DNA from: Euryarchaeota archaeon UBA495
GTDB lineage: Archaea > Thermoplasmatota > Poseidoniia > Poseidoniales > Poseidoniaceae
DNA length: 6,891 nucleotides
Direction: 5' to 3'
Assembly (NCBI GenBank): GCA_002496845.1
Contig: DALQ01000059.1
Span: 1 to 6,891, forward strand
The notes beneath the pieces were generated by a model, which saw only the letters and a list, made by a program, of their open reading frames with translations, ran no database searches and had not been told where the DNA came from. The position numbers and the translations under genes were made by a program. Below are positions 5,552 to 6,891 of the stretch, in pieces. Position 1 is the first letter of the stretch. Every line of letters begins with the position of its first letter.

Positions 5552-6511
5552 ATGCTTCAACTGCCTGCCATGCGCGTCCTCTGTGTCGTGCTGCTGATGC
5601 TGATGCTGCCGCTCAGCGGTTGCCTTGGCAGCGACGGCGCAGCGGTTCAGACCACCGGGGATACGGTCGACGAGGTGTCTGGTGCGTGCATGGCACCGGC
5701 AGAGGCCACCACACAGAACATGACTGCCGTGCTTGTTGATGGCGTGGAGCGCCAATACCGATTGACGGTGCCCGCCGCGGACGCGGGTGTTGCGTTGCCC
5801 ATCATCATCGCCTTCCATGGCGGTGGCGGTGCAGAGGAAGACTTCCCTCAGCAGAACGAGTTCGATGCCCTCGCACAAGAGGAGCGGTTCATCATGGCCT
5901 ACGCCATGGCCGAAGACGACCGAACCGCGGCCGAGGGCGAGTGGTTCCTCAACACCGCAGCTACCTCGCGGGAGGACAACGACTTCGCTGAGGCGATCGT
6001 TGACGCCCTCGGCGAAATGTACTGCATCGACGACACCCGGCTCTATGCCATCGGATATTCGCTCGGTTCCATGTTCACCTACGAGGTGGCGTGTCAGCTG
6101 AATCATCGGTTTGCTGCGGTCGCTTCGTTCGCTGGAACCATGCCTGTGGCGCCAGAAACCTGCGATCTCGTGGGGAGCATGGCGGTCATGCACGTGCACG
6201 GCAAACTGGACATGATCATCGACTACGACGACGATTGGGATTGGAAAGACGGCGAGCACGAAGGTGTGGGAACGATGAGCAACATCCCTGGAATGATCGA
6301 CGCTTGGGGCGTGCGTGCGGCGTGCTCGAGCGATGCGGTGGAATCGACCTTTACGCTGGAACACATCATCCACCACGGATGTTCGGAGGACGTTCGCATC
6401 GAGCACTATGGCATCGAATTCCAAGGCCATGGCTGGCCCGACCAGGTCAACGGAACCGAGACCTATCGGCTGATGTGGGATTTCCTTTACGGCTTCACTC
6501 AGAGCGGCTGA
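5552..6511 (+). CDS. Lipid-anchored alpha/beta hydrolase, LpqC / PHB-depolymerase-like esterase, about 319 aa
   Basis: A short hydrophobic signal ends in a lipobox (LPLSGC, lipidated C24 counted from ATG 5552), so the protein should be exported and tethered to the outer face of the cytoplasmic membrane. The mature part is an alpha/beta hydrolase resembling the LpqC / polyhydroxybutyrate-depolymerase / feruloyl-esterase group (COG3509-like). It has an oxyanion segment FHGGGG (88-93), nucleophile S170 in GYSLG, an acid candidate D220 in HGKLDMIIDY, and a final H293 in GHGWP. Six cysteines follow the lipobox cysteine, an even number compatible with three disulfides outside the cell. An acidic stretch (about 224-237) follows the acid residue and could bind metal. 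It probably hydrolyses ester bonds in external polymers or acylated sugars; the substrate is not determinable. Start is uncertain: TTG 5534, ATG 5552 and ATG 5570 are in frame, and the last gives a minimal 18-residue signal. It follows the radical SAM gene by 46 bases and may have its own promoter. Confidence 0.85.
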   Translation: MLQLPAMRVLCVVLLMLMLPLSGCLGSDGAAVQTTGDTVDEVSGACMAPAEATTQNMTAVLVDGVERQYRLTVPAADAGVALPIIIAFHGGGGAEEDFPQQNEFDALAQEERFIMAYAMAEDDRTAAEGEWFLNTAATSREDNDFAEAIVDALGEMYCIDDTRLYAIGYSLGSMFTYEVACQLNHRFAAVASFAGTMPVAPETCDLVGSMAVMHVHGKLDMIIDYDDDWDWKDGEHEGVGTMSNIPGMIDAWGVRAACSSDAVESTFTLEHIIHHGCSEDVRIEHYGIEFQGHGWPDQVNGTETYRLMWDFLYGFTQSG

Positions 6512-6522
6512 GTCACACCAGC

Positions 6523-6891
6523 TCAAGCGGACGTCGATTCACGTTCAGAGGGCCAAAGCATGCGCTCGCGCAATCGACGCACGGCGACGTACGAAAGGAG
6601 GGCCACGACGATGCTGGCAATGATGGGCGCCGGAGGCCACAACCAGGCGTCGAACCAACCAGAGAAGACGTACCGGATCGGGTACAGCGGTTCAAGGCCG
6701 TAGATGCCGCTGTGCGACGGAAGGTCAGCCACGAGGTGAGCGGCATAGGCCAAGGCCGCCACTTTGTGCCCCTTACTGCGTCGCCACCATGGGAGGATGC
6801 AGACGGCCCAGAAAAGGAGGCTGTGCGTCAGCAACCAGGTGTGGTAGGTCCAATGATCCAGGACCTCTGGGTGGTCAAGAAAATCCGTTGG
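6523..6891 (-). CDS. Partial DUF457 / YdjM-like membrane-bound metal-dependent hydrolase (N-terminus outside the window)
   Basis: The frame is open from the stop at 6523-6525 to the window edge, giving the last 122 residues; the start lies beyond 6891. The visible part begins PTDFLDHPEVLDHWTYHTWL and continues with THSLLFW. This resembles the D-x-D and H-x-x-THS pattern of the DUF457/YdjM family of small polytopic membrane proteins with putative metal-binding Asp and His residues. A second conserved-looking segment, HLVADLPSHSGIYGLEPLYP, follows, then a hydrophobic helix (about 20 residues) and a charged C-terminal tail. Members are called membrane-bound metal-dependent hydrolases by homology; the physiological substrate is unclear. 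A TTG at 6832-6834 could be mistaken for a start, but the family-like residues upstream of it show the gene is longer. It converges on the lipoprotein gene with an 11-base gap. Confidence 0.7.
   Translation of the reverse strand, partial: PTDFLDHPEVLDHWTYHTWLLTHSLLFWAVCILPWWRRSKGHKVAALAYAAHLVADLPSHSGIYGLEPLYPIRYVFSGWFDAWLWPPAPIIASIVVALLSYVAVRRLRERMLWPSERESTSA

Noticed and set aside
3760..5553. A very long minus-strand open frame (597 codons) antisense to pdxT and the radical SAM gene
   Set aside because: Its peptide is a His/Arg/Val-rich string with no domain, and it overlaps two genes with intact catalytic motifs. Long antisense frames are expected in GC-rich codon usage.
5432..6526. A 364-codon minus-strand open frame antisense to the lipoprotein hydrolase
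   Set aside because: It mirrors a gene with an intact lipobox and catalytic triad, and its composition (His/Arg/Val-rich) is typical of a shadow frame.
6488..6530. Possible bidirectional terminator in the convergent gap after the lipoprotein gene
   Set aside because: Only short interrupted pairing (GAG/CTC and CTG/CAG) is possible and no T tract is present on either strand.

Overview
The window looks like a piece of a GC-rich archaeal chromosome, most plausibly a planktonic marine euryarchaeon of the Marine Group II / Poseidoniales type. The clues are a tRNA gene without an encoded CCA end, a radical SAM protein of a typically archaeal family (COG2108-like), an archaeal-style PdxT, a surface lipoprotein with a bacterial-looking lipobox, and tight coding with mostly SD-less starts on first genes. 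The lineage is an inference from gene content and style; no marker gene in the window proves it.

Layout. At the left edge (2-109, +) is the C-terminal tail of a protein ending in an Arg/Gly/Gln-rich RGG-type low-complexity tail. A complete tRNA-Gly(CCC) gene follows at 159-230 (+). Next come three genes on the minus strand, read right to left and separated by only about 40 bases each. They are a class V PLP-dependent aminotransferase (2446-3630), a membrane-anchored DUF4105/Lnb_N-like protein (1546-2406), and an MFS exporter-type transporter (232-1503) whose stop codon lies one base from the tRNA 3' end. Diverging from the aminotransferase is a plus-strand pair. PdxT, the glutaminase subunit of PLP synthase (about 3722-4408), is followed 5 bases after its stop by a COG2108-like radical SAM enzyme (about 4414-5505), which has a strong Shine-Dalgarno overlapping the pdxT stop. 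A lipid-anchored alpha/beta hydrolase of the LpqC/PHB-depolymerase-like esterase type follows (about 5552-6511, +). At the right edge is a partial minus-strand DUF457/YdjM-like membrane protein (6523-6891) whose N-terminus lies outside the window.

How the genes may work together. The divergent intergenic region at 3631-3721 separates a PLP-consuming enzyme from a PLP-synthesis gene. It carries two direct copies of CTTGAACA exactly 21 bases apart plus an inverted partner, a reasonable candidate for a shared operator. The translational coupling of pdxT to an uncharacterised radical SAM enzyme is the most useful functional lead. A second, weaker theme is the cell surface: a DUF4105/Lnb_N-like protein, a family linked in bacteria to lipoprotein N-acylation, sits a few kilobases from a lipoprotein hydrolase. 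No mobile element, CRISPR array, phage gene or clear defence system is visible, and no stretch longer than 300 bases lacks a gene.
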